Assembly: GCA_905478765.1 (NCBI GenBank)
Contig: CAJQJY010000006.1
Span: 101,479 to 165,478 of the forward strand
Origin: an uncultured Flavobacteriales bacterium
GTDB lineage: Bacteria > Bacteroidota > Bacteroidia > Flavobacteriales > BACL11
Reading direction: 5' to 3'
DNA length: 64,000 nt
This document shows, piece after piece, positions 27,140-36,648 of this stretch. The notes beneath the pieces are model-generated. The model was not told where the DNA came from and did not search any database. It saw only the letters and a list, made by a program, of their open reading frames with translations. The position numbers were made by a program, and so were the translations under genes. The first letter of the stretch is position 1. Every line of letters starts with the position of its first letter.

Positions 27140-28888
27140 ATGAAACCTCTATTTTACTTAAATAAATTTTTTTGGAAATACCGAAAATTACTACTGATAG
27201 GATTTTTTTTTATAGTAGTTGCTAACCTATTTGCGCTATACCCAGCCGAGTTTGTAAGAAAAGCATTTGATGCCGTGCTTTTAAGCATGAATGAAGGAAC
27301 AAATACTGAACAAGGAGTAAAAAACATCCTTTTAAAATATGGAGGACTAATAGTAGCTTTTGCAATACTCAAAGGAGTGTTTATGTATTTTATGAGGCAG
27401 ACCGTAATTGTAATGAGCCGTAAAATTGAGTTTGATTTAAAAAATGAAATCTATCAGCAGTACCAATACCTTAGTATGAGTTTTTACAAACAGAATAAAA
27501 CTGGGGATTTAATGAACAGAATATCAGAAGATGTAAGTAGAGTCAGAATGTACTTAGGACCCGCACTAATGTATGCAATAAATATCTCAATACTGTTTTA
27601 TTTAGTTATCAGCAAGATGTTAAGCATCAGTACGACCTTAACTTTTTATGTATTACTTCCTTTACCAATACTTGCAATACTTGTTTATTTTGTAAGCAGT
27701 AATATCAATAAAAGAAGTGAAAAGGTACAAGCACAACTATCAAAACTTACAACCATATCACAAGAGACTTTTTCAGCAATTAAAATTATTAAATCTTTTG
27801 GTAATGAAACAAACACCTGGCAAGTATTTTTAAAATCGTGCAAAGAATACACCCATAAACAATTACAACTCGTAAAGATAGAAGCCTTCTTTTTTCCACT
27901 TATAATAACTATGATAGGTGCAAGTACTATACTTACAATTTACATAGGAGGATTGGAGAGCTTTAAAGGATATATCACCACAGGTAACATTGCTGAATTT
28001 ATTATTTATGTAAACATGTTAGCTTGGCCAGTAGCATCTGTCGGGTGGATTACTTCAATAATTCAAAGAGCAGCCGCATCACAAGAAAGAATTAATGACT
28101 TTTTACTACTGAAATCAGATATAAAAAACACAAAAAAAGCACTAACTCCTATTACAGGAAATATTACCTTTAAAGATGTAAGTTTAAAATATAAGGACAC
28201 AAATATAGTAGCACTAAACAACATCAACTTTACAATAAAAGAAGGCACTACCCTTGGAGTATTTGGCAAAACAGGCAGTGGAAAATCTACTATTGCAAAC
28301 TTAGTATGCAGACTGTATGACACAACAACAGGAAATATCACTTTTGGGAATATAAAAATACAAGATCTAAATTTATTTAGCTTACGCTCCTGCATAGGAT
28401 ATATCCCACAAGATGGTTATTTATTTTCAGGAACTGTAAAAGAAAATATTGCATTTGCAAGCAACACCTTAAATAAAGATAAAGTAATTAATGCAGCAAA
28501 AAAATCAGAAATACTTGATGAGATTGACAGCTTTATTGATGGATTTGAAACTATAATTGGAGAAAGAGGTGTGCAACTATCAGGAGGACAAAGACAAAGA
28601 TTAGCCATAGCCAGAACCTTTTACAAAAAACCGAACCTCTTTATATTTGATGATTGCTTATCAGCCATTGATGCTACCAAAGAACAACAAATACTTAAAA
28701 ACCTAAAGAAAGAAAGCAAAGGAAAAACATCAATAATAATTAGCCATAGAGTTGCTACATTAAAAGAAGCCGATAAAATCGTTGTACTTGAAAAAGGAGA
28801 AATAATTGAAGAAGGTACGCACCAGCAATTACTAGCTAAAAAAGGCTTTTATTTTGACATATCTCAAAGTCAGAATAAATCAATTTGA
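27140..28888 (+). CDS. ABC transporter, fused permease/ATP-binding protein
   Basis: GKTGSGKSTIANLV Walker A; LSGGQRQRLAIART signature; N-terminal six-TM domain. Confidence 0.92.
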   Translation: MKPLFYLNKFFWKYRKLLLIGFFFIVVANLFALYPAEFVRKAFDAVLLSMNEGTNTEQGVKNILLKYGGLIVAFAILKGVFMYFMRQTVIVMSRKIEFDLKNEIYQQYQYLSMSFYKQNKTGDLMNRISEDVSRVRMYLGPALMYAINISILFYLVISKMLSISTTLTFYVLLPLPILAILVYFVSSNINKRSEKVQAQLSKLTTISQETFSAIKIIKSFGNETNTWQVFLKSCKEYTHKQLQLVKIEAFFFPLIITMIGASTILTIYIGGLESFKGYITTGNIAEFIIYVNMLAWPVASVGWITSIIQRAAASQERINDFLLLKSDIKNTKKALTPITGNITFKDVSLKYKDTNIVALNNINFTIKEGTTLGVFGKTGSGKSTIANLVCRLYDTTTGNITFGNIKIQDLNLFSLRSCIGYIPQDGYLFSGTVKENIAFASNTLNKDKVINAAKKSEILDEIDSFIDGFETIIGERGVQLSGGQRQRLAIARTFYKKPNLFIFDDCLSAIDATKEQQILKNLKKESKGKTSIIISHRVATLKEADKIVVLEKGEIIEEGTHQQLLAKKGFYFDISQSQNKSI

Positions 28889-28930
28889 TGATTAAATATT
28901 GTGCTATTTTTTTAGTTACTAAATATTTTC

Positions 28931-28938
28931 TATATTTG
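28931..28938 (+). promoter_or_regulatory. -7 promoter element TATATTTG
   Basis: Exact TAnnTTTG match upstream of the ATG at 28961. Confidence 0.45.
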
Positions 28939-28960
28939 GCACATGAATAAAAACTAATAA

Positions 28961-29329
28961 ATGACTGAGAAGCGAGAGATAAAAGATATATTTTCAAAGA
29001 AAGTAAAAGCAGGAAGAAGAACCTATTTTTTTGATGTAAGAGAAACAAAAGCAAGTGACTATTACATGACACTTACCGAGAGCGTAAGAGATTTTAATGA
29101 AGATGGTGCTCCAACATACAGAAAACACAAGTTATACCTTTACAAAGAAGATTTTGCAAACTTTAAGGAAGCATTTGAAGATGTAAGCAACTTTATTATT
29201 GCAGAAAAAGGAGAAGAAATAATCTCAAATAAAAAGTTTGAAAAAAGGGAAGAAACGCCTACTGAGAAAAAAGAAGAATCTTCTACAGAATTTACTGAAG
29301 TTAATTTTGATGATTTAGGAAAGGATTAA
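28961..29329 (+). CDS. DUF3276 (PUR-alpha-like nucleic-acid-binding) protein
   Basis: IFSKKVKAGRRTYFFDVRETKASDYYMTLTES. Confidence 0.85.
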   Translation: MTEKREIKDIFSKKVKAGRRTYFFDVRETKASDYYMTLTESVRDFNEDGAPTYRKHKLYLYKEDFANFKEAFEDVSNFIIAEKGEEIISNKKFEKREETPTEKKEESSTEFTEVNFDDLGKD

Positions 29330-29356
29330 AATAACCCCACTCAAAAACACAAGTGA

Positions 29357-29386
29357 AAGTCCTACCAATTGTTAGGGCTTTTTTCT
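29357..29386 (+). terminator. Rho-independent terminator after the DUF3276 gene
   Basis: AAGTCCTA-(8 nt)-TAGGGCTT stem with one G-U pair, followed by a TTTTTT-rich tract. Confidence 0.65.
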
Positions 29387-29483
29387 TAACAACTATCCTA
29401 TATTGTTGATAATTACATTAGTTTGCAAAGATACTATTAGTAATTAGCATAGTACTTTTATAGCCGTAAAACACACTATAATT

Positions 29484-30257
29484 ATGGGAAGAATAATTGC
29501 AATTGCAAACCAAAAAGGAGGAGTAGGGAAAACAACAACTGCTATTAATTTAGCAGGCAGTTTAGGAGTGCTAGAAAAGAAAGTATTACTTATTGACGCT
29601 GACCCACAAGCCAATGCTACTTCAGGAGTTGGACACAACCCACAAAAAATAAAACAAGGAATATATGAATGTTTAATTGGAAATTCAATAGCTAAAGATT
29701 GTATCCTTGAAACAAGAAGCCCTAACCTTGATTTACTGCCAGCAAATATTGATTTGGTAGGTGCCGAACTAGAACTTGTAAACTTGAAAGAAAGAGAGTA
29801 CAAGATGAAAAAAGTACTTGATCCTATACAAAACAATTACGATTTCATTATTATTGATTGTGCTCCATCATTAGGACTTTTAACTTTGAATGCTTTATCA
29901 TCAGCAGATAGCGTAATAGTTCCTATACAATGCGAATATTTTGCATTAGAAGGGCTAGCAAAATTACTTAATACAATAAAAGTAGTACAACAAAGGCTCA
30001 ACATAAAACTAGAAATTGAAGGGCTTCTACTTACTATGTATGATACTCGTTTGCGCCTATCCAACCAAGTAGTTGAAGAAGTAAAAAAACATTTCCAAGA
30101 CATGGTATTTAAAACAATTATCCAGAGAAATGTTCGTTTAGGTGAGGCACCATCATTTGGAGAAACAATTGTAATACATGATGCGACAAGTAAAGGTGCA
30201 ATCAACTACCTTAATTTAGCTGATGAATTACTTAAAAAGCTGCAAGTAACTGTATAA
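29484..30257 (+). CDS. parA: ParA family chromosome-partitioning ATPase
   Basis: IIAIANQKGGVGKTTTAINLAGSLG; LLIDADPQANATSGVG. Confidence 0.93.
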   Translation: MGRIIAIANQKGGVGKTTTAINLAGSLGVLEKKVLLIDADPQANATSGVGHNPQKIKQGIYECLIGNSIAKDCILETRSPNLDLLPANIDLVGAELELVNLKEREYKMKKVLDPIQNNYDFIIIDCAPSLGLLTLNALSSADSVIVPIQCEYFALEGLAKLLNTIKVVQQRLNIKLEIEGLLLTMYDTRLRLSNQVVEEVKKHFQDMVFKTIIQRNVRLGEAPSFGETIVIHDATSKGAINYLNLADELLKKLQVTV

Positions 30258-30259
30258 CT

Positions 30260-31174
30260 ATGACAAAAAAGAAAAGCTCATTAGGTAGAGGGTTAGCATC
30301 TATATTAGGCACTAGCACTTCTGAAATTACAAGCAAAACAACTACTGATATAAAAACTGAGACCCATGTTGTAGGAACAACTCACGAAATTCATATTTCT
30401 CAAATAGTAACGAATCCATTTCAACCAAGAACAGATTTTGATGTAGAAAAATTAAATGAGTTAGCCGTATCTATTGAACAACTAGGAATCATTCAACCAA
30501 TTACAGTTCGTAAAATGGGATATGATAAATTCCAATTGATTTCCGGAGAAAGAAGATTTAGAGCATCACAAATTGCAGGACTTGATAAAATACCTGCATT
30601 TGTAAGAATTGCTAACGACCCAGAAATGCTTGAAATGGCATTAGTTGAAAATATACAAAGAGAGAACCTAAATCCTATTGAAGTAGCACTAAGTTACCAA
30701 AGACTCATTGATGAAATAAAACTTACGCAAGAGCAATGCAGTGAAAAGGTTGGGAAAAACAGATCAACTGTAACTAATTTTTTACGACTTTTAAAATTGC
30801 CTGAAGTAATACAAAAAGGATTAGGGGATGGAAGAATTAGTAACGGACACGCAAAAGCGTTACTAGTAATAAAAGATGAAAATTCACAAATTAACCTTTT
30901 TCATGATACAGTTGCAAATGGATACTCAGTACGAGAAGTAGAACAGTTAGCTAAGGAATTTTCTACTATTACATACACAAGAACTTCAATACAAAAAGTA
31001 GTTAACACTCCTACTCCACTTGCGTTTTCTCAGCAAAAAATGGTTCATGATTTATCAAGAAGTTTAGAAAAGGATGTAGAATTAAAACGGAACAAAAAAG
31101 GGAAAGGTAAATTGATTATTCCATTTGCTAATGATGAAGATTTAGAGCGCATATTCAACATTCTAAACAATTAA
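30260..31174 (+). CDS. parB: ParB/Spo0J family partition protein
   Basis: SSLGRGLASILG; LISGERRFRASQIAG; ALVENIQRENLNPIEVA; GKNRSTVTNFLRLLKLP. Confidence 0.93.
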   Translation: MTKKKSSLGRGLASILGTSTSEITSKTTTDIKTETHVVGTTHEIHISQIVTNPFQPRTDFDVEKLNELAVSIEQLGIIQPITVRKMGYDKFQLISGERRFRASQIAGLDKIPAFVRIANDPEMLEMALVENIQRENLNPIEVALSYQRLIDEIKLTQEQCSEKVGKNRSTVTNFLRLLKLPEVIQKGLGDGRISNGHAKALLVIKDENSQINLFHDTVANGYSVREVEQLAKEFSTITYTRTSIQKVVNTPTPLAFSQQKMVHDLSRSLEKDVELKRNKKGKGKLIIPFANDEDLERIFNILNN

Positions 31175-31175
31175 A

Positions 31176-31679
31176 TTGCCTGTTCTTAAAAAAATATTTA
31201 TTGCTTTTTTTGTAGGATTTTCCTTTACAACATCAGCACAAGAATATGGCGAGAAAATCCCTAAAAGAGCAGCACTATATTCTGCAATACTGCCTGGATC
31301 TGGACAAGTTTATACCAAAAAATACTGGAAAGTTCCTGTAATTTATGGGGGACTTATCACCTCAGCTTATTACATAAACGAAAGTAATGATTTGTTCCAA
31401 TTGTATAAATCCACTTACCTAAACAGATTAGATGGAAATTTCACTGATAACTTAAACTATTCTGATAGTGATTTAAGAACATTAACCGAACATTACAGAA
31501 GAAACAGAGAGGTATCAGCATTGCTTTTCACCCTAACTTATATTTTAAACATCTTTGACGCCTCAGTAAATGCACATTTGTTTGACTATGATGTTAGTAA
31601 AGATTTATCATTACACATACAACCTGTATATTTTTCAAGAGAAAATGCAAGTGGTGTTTCGTTATCCTTTAATTTATAA
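31176..31679 (+). CDS. DUF5683 family membrane protein
   Basis: ALYSAILPGSGQVYTKKYWKVPVIYGGL; TTG start two bases after the parB stop. Confidence 0.82.
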   Translation: MPVLKKIFIAFFVGFSFTTSAQEYGEKIPKRAALYSAILPGSGQVYTKKYWKVPVIYGGLITSAYYINESNDLFQLYKSTYLNRLDGNFTDNLNYSDSDLRTLTEHYRRNREVSALLFTLTYILNIFDASVNAHLFDYDVSKDLSLHIQPVYFSRENASGVSLSFNL

Positions 31680-31688
31680 ATTTGCCAT

Positions 31689-32357
31689 ATGAATATTGCA
31701 ATTTTAGGAAACGGAAGAATGGGCAAAAGAATTAGTGAACTAGCTACAGATAAAGGACACACAATTGTTGCTACCTCATCTTCAGAAAAACCTGCAACCA
31801 CTTTAGATTTCAGCTCTACTGATGTGGCTATTGATTTCAGCACTCCATCTACTGCATTTGCAAATATCAGCCATGCAATAAACAGTGGCATTCCTGTTGT
31901 TTCAGGAACAACTGCTTGGCTTTCCAAGCTACAAGATGTAAAGGATTTATGTCTACAAAAAGAAGGTGCTTTTTTATATGCTTCAAATTTTAGTTTAGGA
32001 GTAAATCTGTTTTTTGAACTGAATAAAATGTTAGCTACACTGATGAAAAATCATGATTACGAAAGTAAAATCCATGAAGCACATCATACCCAAAAACTAG
32101 ATTCTCCAAGCGGCACGGCCATTACATTAGCAGAGCAAATGCAGAAGATAACAAATACTAACTCAGTTATTACTGTTGATAGAATTGATGATCTTTTCGG
32201 AACACATATTATAAGTTACAATTCATCAGTTGATGAAATAGAAATAAAACACACTGCTAAAAATAGAGATGGATTTGCAATGGGGGCAATTATTGCAGCC
32301 GATTGGATTATTGGAAAAAAAGGAGTTTTTAGCATGAAAGATGTTTTAAAACAATAA
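31689..32357 (+). CDS. dapB: 4-hydroxy-tetrahydrodipicolinate reductase
   Basis: IAILGNGRMGKRISELA; SNFSLGVNLFFEL; EAHHTQKLDSPSGTA. Confidence 0.92.
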   Translation: MNIAILGNGRMGKRISELATDKGHTIVATSSSEKPATTLDFSSTDVAIDFSTPSTAFANISHAINSGIPVVSGTTAWLSKLQDVKDLCLQKEGAFLYASNFSLGVNLFFELNKMLATLMKNHDYESKIHEAHHTQKLDSPSGTAITLAEQMQKITNTNSVITVDRIDDLFGTHIISYNSSVDEIEIKHTAKNRDGFAMGAIIAADWIIGKKGVFSMKDVLKQ

Positions 32358-32376
32358 AAAAAATCATTTTAGGATT

Positions 32377-33642
32377 ATGAAAAAATTAAAAGAAGTATTA
32401 GGAAAATCATTTAAAGTTGTAATATTTATAGGCGCAACAATTATATGGAGTTTATTTGTTTATTCTATAGATGGAGAATGGCTCTATTTTGCACCTTTAA
32501 TTGCTGGTGATATTTTATTTTGGGAAACTATCTCATGGCAGTTCTGGAAGAAAAAGAAAAAGAAAACTAAGAAGAAAAAAGGTGAGCTAAGAAGCTGGTT
32601 TGATGCAATTGGTTTTGCTGTAATTGCAGCAACTATTTTACGAACTTTCCTAATTGAGGCCTATACTATTCCTACTTCATCAATGGAAAAATCAATGTTA
32701 GTTGGTGATTTCTTATTTGTAAGTAAAGTTGCTTATGGACCTAGAGTTCCTATGACTCCAATTGCATTTCCTTTAGTACACCATACCATGCCAATTGGAG
32801 GAGGAAAATCATACTCAGATATCGTAAAATTACCTTATCACAGAATGAAAGGCTTACATAATATTGAGCGGAATGATTGTGTAGTGTTTAACTGGCCAGC
32901 TGAGGACATTGGAAGGCCAGTAGATAAAAAAGAAAACTATGTAAAAAGATGTGTTGGTATTCCTGGAGATGTTCTTGAGCTTAAAAATGCACAGTTGTTT
33001 GTTAATGGTGCCCCTCAAGAAGAATTTGAAGGAATGAAAAAACAATGGACTTACTATGTAAGCACTAATGGAATAGGCTTAAACAAAAATATCCTTTACA
33101 AAAAATATGATATTACTGAGCCTATCAAAAGAGGCGTAAATCCTAATGAATATAATATTACGTTAACCAATAATAGCCGTGACGCTTTTAAAACTTTTCC
33201 GTACATAACTCGAGTTGAAAAAAGAATTGACAAAAAAGGAAACTCCACTCACTACTTTTTTCCTCATGATGAAAATTACAAATGGAATGTAGATAATTTT
33301 GGTCCTCTTACAATCCCATCAGCAGGAAGTACTATAGACATTTCATCTGCAAATATTTCTATCTACAAAGATATTATTGGAAGGTATGAGGAAAACAAAC
33401 TAGAAGTGATAAATGACAACATTTATATAAACGATAAGCTAGCAACTACCTATACCTTTTCAATGGATTACTACTGGATGATGGGAGATAACAGACACAA
33501 TTCTGCTGATAGTAGGTTCTGGGGATTTGTACCTGAAAACCATATTGTTGGGAAAGCTTTATTCGTATGGATGAGTTGGGATAGAAATGCAAAAGGTTTG
33601 AAAAAAATCAGATGGAACAGATTATTTAGAAGTGTTAAATAA
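32377..33642 (+). CDS. lepB: Signal peptidase I (Bacteroidota-type, long insert)
   Basis: TIPTSSMEKSMLVGDFLFVSK; KRCVGIPGDVLELKN; MMGDNRHNSADSRFWGFVPENHIVGKA. Confidence 0.93.
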   Translation: MKKLKEVLGKSFKVVIFIGATIIWSLFVYSIDGEWLYFAPLIAGDILFWETISWQFWKKKKKKTKKKKGELRSWFDAIGFAVIAATILRTFLIEAYTIPTSSMEKSMLVGDFLFVSKVAYGPRVPMTPIAFPLVHHTMPIGGGKSYSDIVKLPYHRMKGLHNIERNDCVVFNWPAEDIGRPVDKKENYVKRCVGIPGDVLELKNAQLFVNGAPQEEFEGMKKQWTYYVSTNGIGLNKNILYKKYDITEPIKRGVNPNEYNITLTNNSRDAFKTFPYITRVEKRIDKKGNSTHYFFPHDENYKWNVDNFGPLTIPSAGSTIDISSANISIYKDIIGRYEENKLEVINDNIYINDKLATTYTFSMDYYWMMGDNRHNSADSRFWGFVPENHIVGKALFVWMSWDRNAKGLKKIRWNRLFRSVK

Positions 33643-34249
33643 ACCTTTATTACCTACTGCTTATTTAGCCCCAATTTCCTATTACGCTATTTTATTGAAA
33701 TATAAAAATTGTAACATAGAAATGCATGAGCATTTTGTAAAACAAAGCATCCGTAACAGATGTGAAATTTATAGTGCTAATGGTAGATTAAGATTAACTA
33801 TTCCTAAACAAAGGAAAGGAAGTAGTAAAACCATTATCAAAGATATCAAAATTTCATATAAAGAAGATTGGCAAAAAAAACATTGGAATAGCATAAAATC
33901 AGCTTACAAATCCTCCCCTTTTTTTGAATACTACCAAGATGAAATTGAGCCCTTTTTCAAAAAAAAAGAAAGTAAACTAGTTGATTTTAACAACAATTTA
34001 CAAGAAGTAATTCTAGAGCTTTTACAAGATTGTAATTATCCTGATTTTACAACATCATATCATTATAAAATAGAGTTTGCTGATTTTAGAAATCATGATT
34101 TCAAATTAGAAAACTTATCAAAATACAACCAAGTATTTATGGAAAAGCACGGTTTTATTCCTAACCTATCTATATTAGATTTACTCTTTAATTTAGGACC
34201 TGAAAGTTCAGATTATTTGCATAAAATAGACATTAGTATTAATTTTTAA
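33632..34249 (+). CDS. WbqC family protein
   Basis: PTAYLAPISYYAIL; HEHFVKQSIRNRCEIYSANGRLRLTIPKQ; GTG start overlapping lepB. Confidence 0.82.
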   Translation: MLNKPLLPTAYLAPISYYAILLKYKNCNIEMHEHFVKQSIRNRCEIYSANGRLRLTIPKQRKGSSKTIIKDIKISYKEDWQKKHWNSIKSAYKSSPFFEYYQDEIEPFFKKKESKLVDFNNNLQEVILELLQDCNYPDFTTSYHYKIEFADFRNHDFKLENLSKYNQVFMEKHGFIPNLSILDLLFNLGPESSDYLHKIDISINF

Positions 34250-34297
34250 GATTATAGAGAAAATAAGTATAAAATCTAATATCTAACATCTATTTTC

Positions 34298-34305
34298 TAT
34301 TTTTG
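34298..34305 (+). promoter_or_regulatory. -7 promoter element TATTTTTG for the carboxylase gene
   Basis: Exact TAnnTTTG match 15 nt before the ATG at 34321. Confidence 0.45.
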
Positions 34306-34320
34306 ACAAAAAATTACAGC

Positions 34321-35952
34321 ATGGCAGATTTAAAATTCAATAAGAATGATGATAAAATGAGGTTGCTTATTTCAGAGATGAAAAGAAAGCATGGTCAAGT
34401 AGCTTTAGGAGGAGGAAAAAAGAAGATTGAAAAACAACATACCAAAGGAAAAATGACTGCTCGTGAGCGTATTGACTACCTAAAAGATACTGATGCTAAC
34501 TTTTTAGAAATTGGTGCTTTTGTTGGAGATGGGATGTATGCTGAGTATGATGGCTGTCCATCAGGTGGGGTTGTTGCAGGCATGACTTATGTAAAAGAGG
34601 TGCAATGTATAGTAGTTGCCAATGATGCTACTGTAAAAGCAGGTGCTTGGTTCCCCATAACAGCTAAAAAGAATTTGCGTTTGCAAGAAATTGCAATGGA
34701 GAACAGATTACCAATCATCTACTTGGTAGACAGTGCAGGAGTATTTTTACCATTGCAAGATGAGATATTCCCAGATAAAGAACACTTTGGTAGAATGTTT
34801 CGAAATAATGCTCGTATGAGTTCAATGGGAATTACACAAATTTCTGCAATTATGGGAGCTTGTGTTGCTGGAGGTGCTTACCTTCCTATCATGAGTGATG
34901 AAGCACTAATTGTAGATAAAACAGGAAGTATATTTTTGGCAGGAAGTTACCTAGTAAAAGCGGCTATTGGAGAGAGCATTGATAACGAAACTTTAGGCGG
35001 TGCTACTACTCATTGCGAAATTTCAGGCGTTACAGATTACAAAGCAAAGGATGATAAAGATGCTTTGGATAAAATCCGAAATATAATGGATAAAATTGGC
35101 GATACCGAAAAGGCAGGTTTCAACAGGAAAGAAAATAAAAATCCAAAAGAAAACGAAAGAGAAATTTACGGAATATTACCTAGGGACAGAGCAAAACCTT
35201 ACAACATGAAGGATATCATTGATCGACTTGTAGATAATTCCGAATTTGAAGAATACAAAGAAGGATACGGACGATCCCTAATTTGCGGATATGCCAGAGT
35301 AGATGGCTGGGCAGTGGGTATTGTAGCCAACCAAAGAGAGATGATAAAAACTAAAAAAGGAGAAATGCAATTTGGGGGTGTTATCTATTCAGACTCTTCA
35401 GATAAAGCAGCACGATTTATTGCCAATTGTAATCAAAAGAAAATACCATTGGTCTTCTTGCAAGATGTTACTGGATTTATGGTAGGCTCTCGTTCCGAAC
35501 ATGGTGGAATCATAAAAGATGGTGCCAAAATGGTTAACGCTATGGCTAATTCTGTAGTTCCTAAATTTACGGTTATTATTGGAAATTCATATGGAGCAGG
35601 AAACTATGCTATGTGTGGAAAGGCTTACGACCCAAGACTAATTGTTGCTTGGCCTACTGCTCAGTTAGCAGTTATGGGTGGTGAACAAGCAGCCAAAGTT
35701 TTATTGCAAATTGAAAAAGCTAGCCTAAAAGCAAGAGGAGAAGAAATTGACAAAAAAGCAGAAGAAACATTACTGAAAAAAATCACGGATAAGTATGATG
35801 CTCAAGCCTCTCCTTACTATGCAGCATCTCGCTTGTGGGTAGATGCTATTATCGATCCCTTAGAAACCAGAAAAGTTATCTCAATGGGAATTGAAGCAGC
35901 TAATAATGCTCCTATAAAAGAAGTTTATAATCCTGGAGTAATACAATCATAA
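34321..35952 (+). CDS. Acyl-CoA carboxylase, carboxyltransferase (beta) subunit
   Basis: KGKMTARERIDYLKD; GACVAGGAYLPIMSDEALIV; IIGNSYGAGNYAMCGKAYDPR. Start set to the ATG at 34321; the track start (TTG 34303) lies in a promoter-like motif. Confidence 0.9.
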   Translation: MADLKFNKNDDKMRLLISEMKRKHGQVALGGGKKKIEKQHTKGKMTARERIDYLKDTDANFLEIGAFVGDGMYAEYDGCPSGGVVAGMTYVKEVQCIVVANDATVKAGAWFPITAKKNLRLQEIAMENRLPIIYLVDSAGVFLPLQDEIFPDKEHFGRMFRNNARMSSMGITQISAIMGACVAGGAYLPIMSDEALIVDKTGSIFLAGSYLVKAAIGESIDNETLGGATTHCEISGVTDYKAKDDKDALDKIRNIMDKIGDTEKAGFNRKENKNPKENEREIYGILPRDRAKPYNMKDIIDRLVDNSEFEEYKEGYGRSLICGYARVDGWAVGIVANQREMIKTKKGEMQFGGVIYSDSSDKAARFIANCNQKKIPLVFLQDVTGFMVGSRSEHGGIIKDGAKMVNAMANSVVPKFTVIIGNSYGAGNYAMCGKAYDPRLIVAWPTAQLAVMGGEQAAKVLLQIEKASLKARGEEIDKKAEETLLKKITDKYDAQASPYYAASRLWVDAIIDPLETRKVISMGIEAANNAPIKEVYNPGVIQS

Positions 35953-35961
35953 AAAATAGTT

Positions 35962-35984
35962 GTCATCCTGAACGATAGTTGAAG
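35962..35984 (+). repeat. Degenerate copy resembling the GTCATCCTGAACG..AGTGAAG intergenic repeat
   Basis: GTCATCCTGAACGATAGTTGAAG directly downstream of the carboxylase gene. Confidence 0.4.
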
Positions 35985-36262
35985 AAATATTCTTGTATTA
36001 GGAAAATCTACAAACTCAAACTACAACATGCTATATGAAGAACTATTTGTTAAAAAATATAACATTTCTGCCAATCTGGAAATTCTTTCTGTTGGTGTTA
36101 TTGCTCTAAACCGTCTCACTTCATTATTCGTTTTTTTGAGACAAAATAACTAATTAGCTCCCCACATTTCTACTCAAGCTCTGAGGAAACTGAAGGTATA
36201 TCAAATTGATAAAACTTATAACAATTTTTACAAAGAGCAGATGTATTTTTAGAAATTACTTC

Positions 36263-36475
36263 TCAGTATTTTTTATCAATACCTTTTGAAGCTTCCTTGA
36301 AATTTTTTAACTTTATAAAAATATAACAATAATTATAAAAATCTATAAAAACTTGTTTCACATTTTCAAAGTCATTCAATCTTTGTTTTCTATCATTCTT
36401 TATTCCAATCTTCTTAAATCGTAATTTTCTAATCAAAACAAGTAACTCTGAAGGAGTTTTTTCACTGTTTAACAA
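36263..36475 (-). CDS. Orphan hypothetical ORF (70 aa), possibly remnant or spurious
   Basis: Isolated K/N-rich ORF in a ~700-bp gene-poor gap; no recognisable family. Confidence 0.3.
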   Translation of the reverse strand: MLNSEKTPSELLVLIRKLRFKKIGIKNDRKQRLNDFENVKQVFIDFYNYCYIFIKLKNFKEASKGIDKKY

Positions 36476-36619
36476 TATCTAATAAATTTTGACTCTCCTT
36501 AACATAAAACATATATTACATAATCAATTGAAATAAATAAAATATCATTATAAAAAACTAGCATTTCACCCACCCACCAAAATCTAAAAACTCACTACTC
36601 CTATCTAACTTCTAATTCC

Positions 36620-36627
36620 TATATTTG
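36620..36627 (+). promoter_or_regulatory. -7 promoter element TATATTTG for thrS
   Basis: Exact TAnnTTTG match 21 nt before the ATG at 36649. Confidence 0.5.
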
Positions 36628-36648
36628 CAACCTTTAAAACAAAAAAGA

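Noticed and set aside
26356-30205. Antisense ORFs 26356-26706, 27154-27372, 28063-28395, 28417-28608, 29444-29836 and 29837-30205
   Set aside because: Each is opposite a confidently assigned gene (dehydrogenase, ABC transporter, ParA); typical shadow ORFs.
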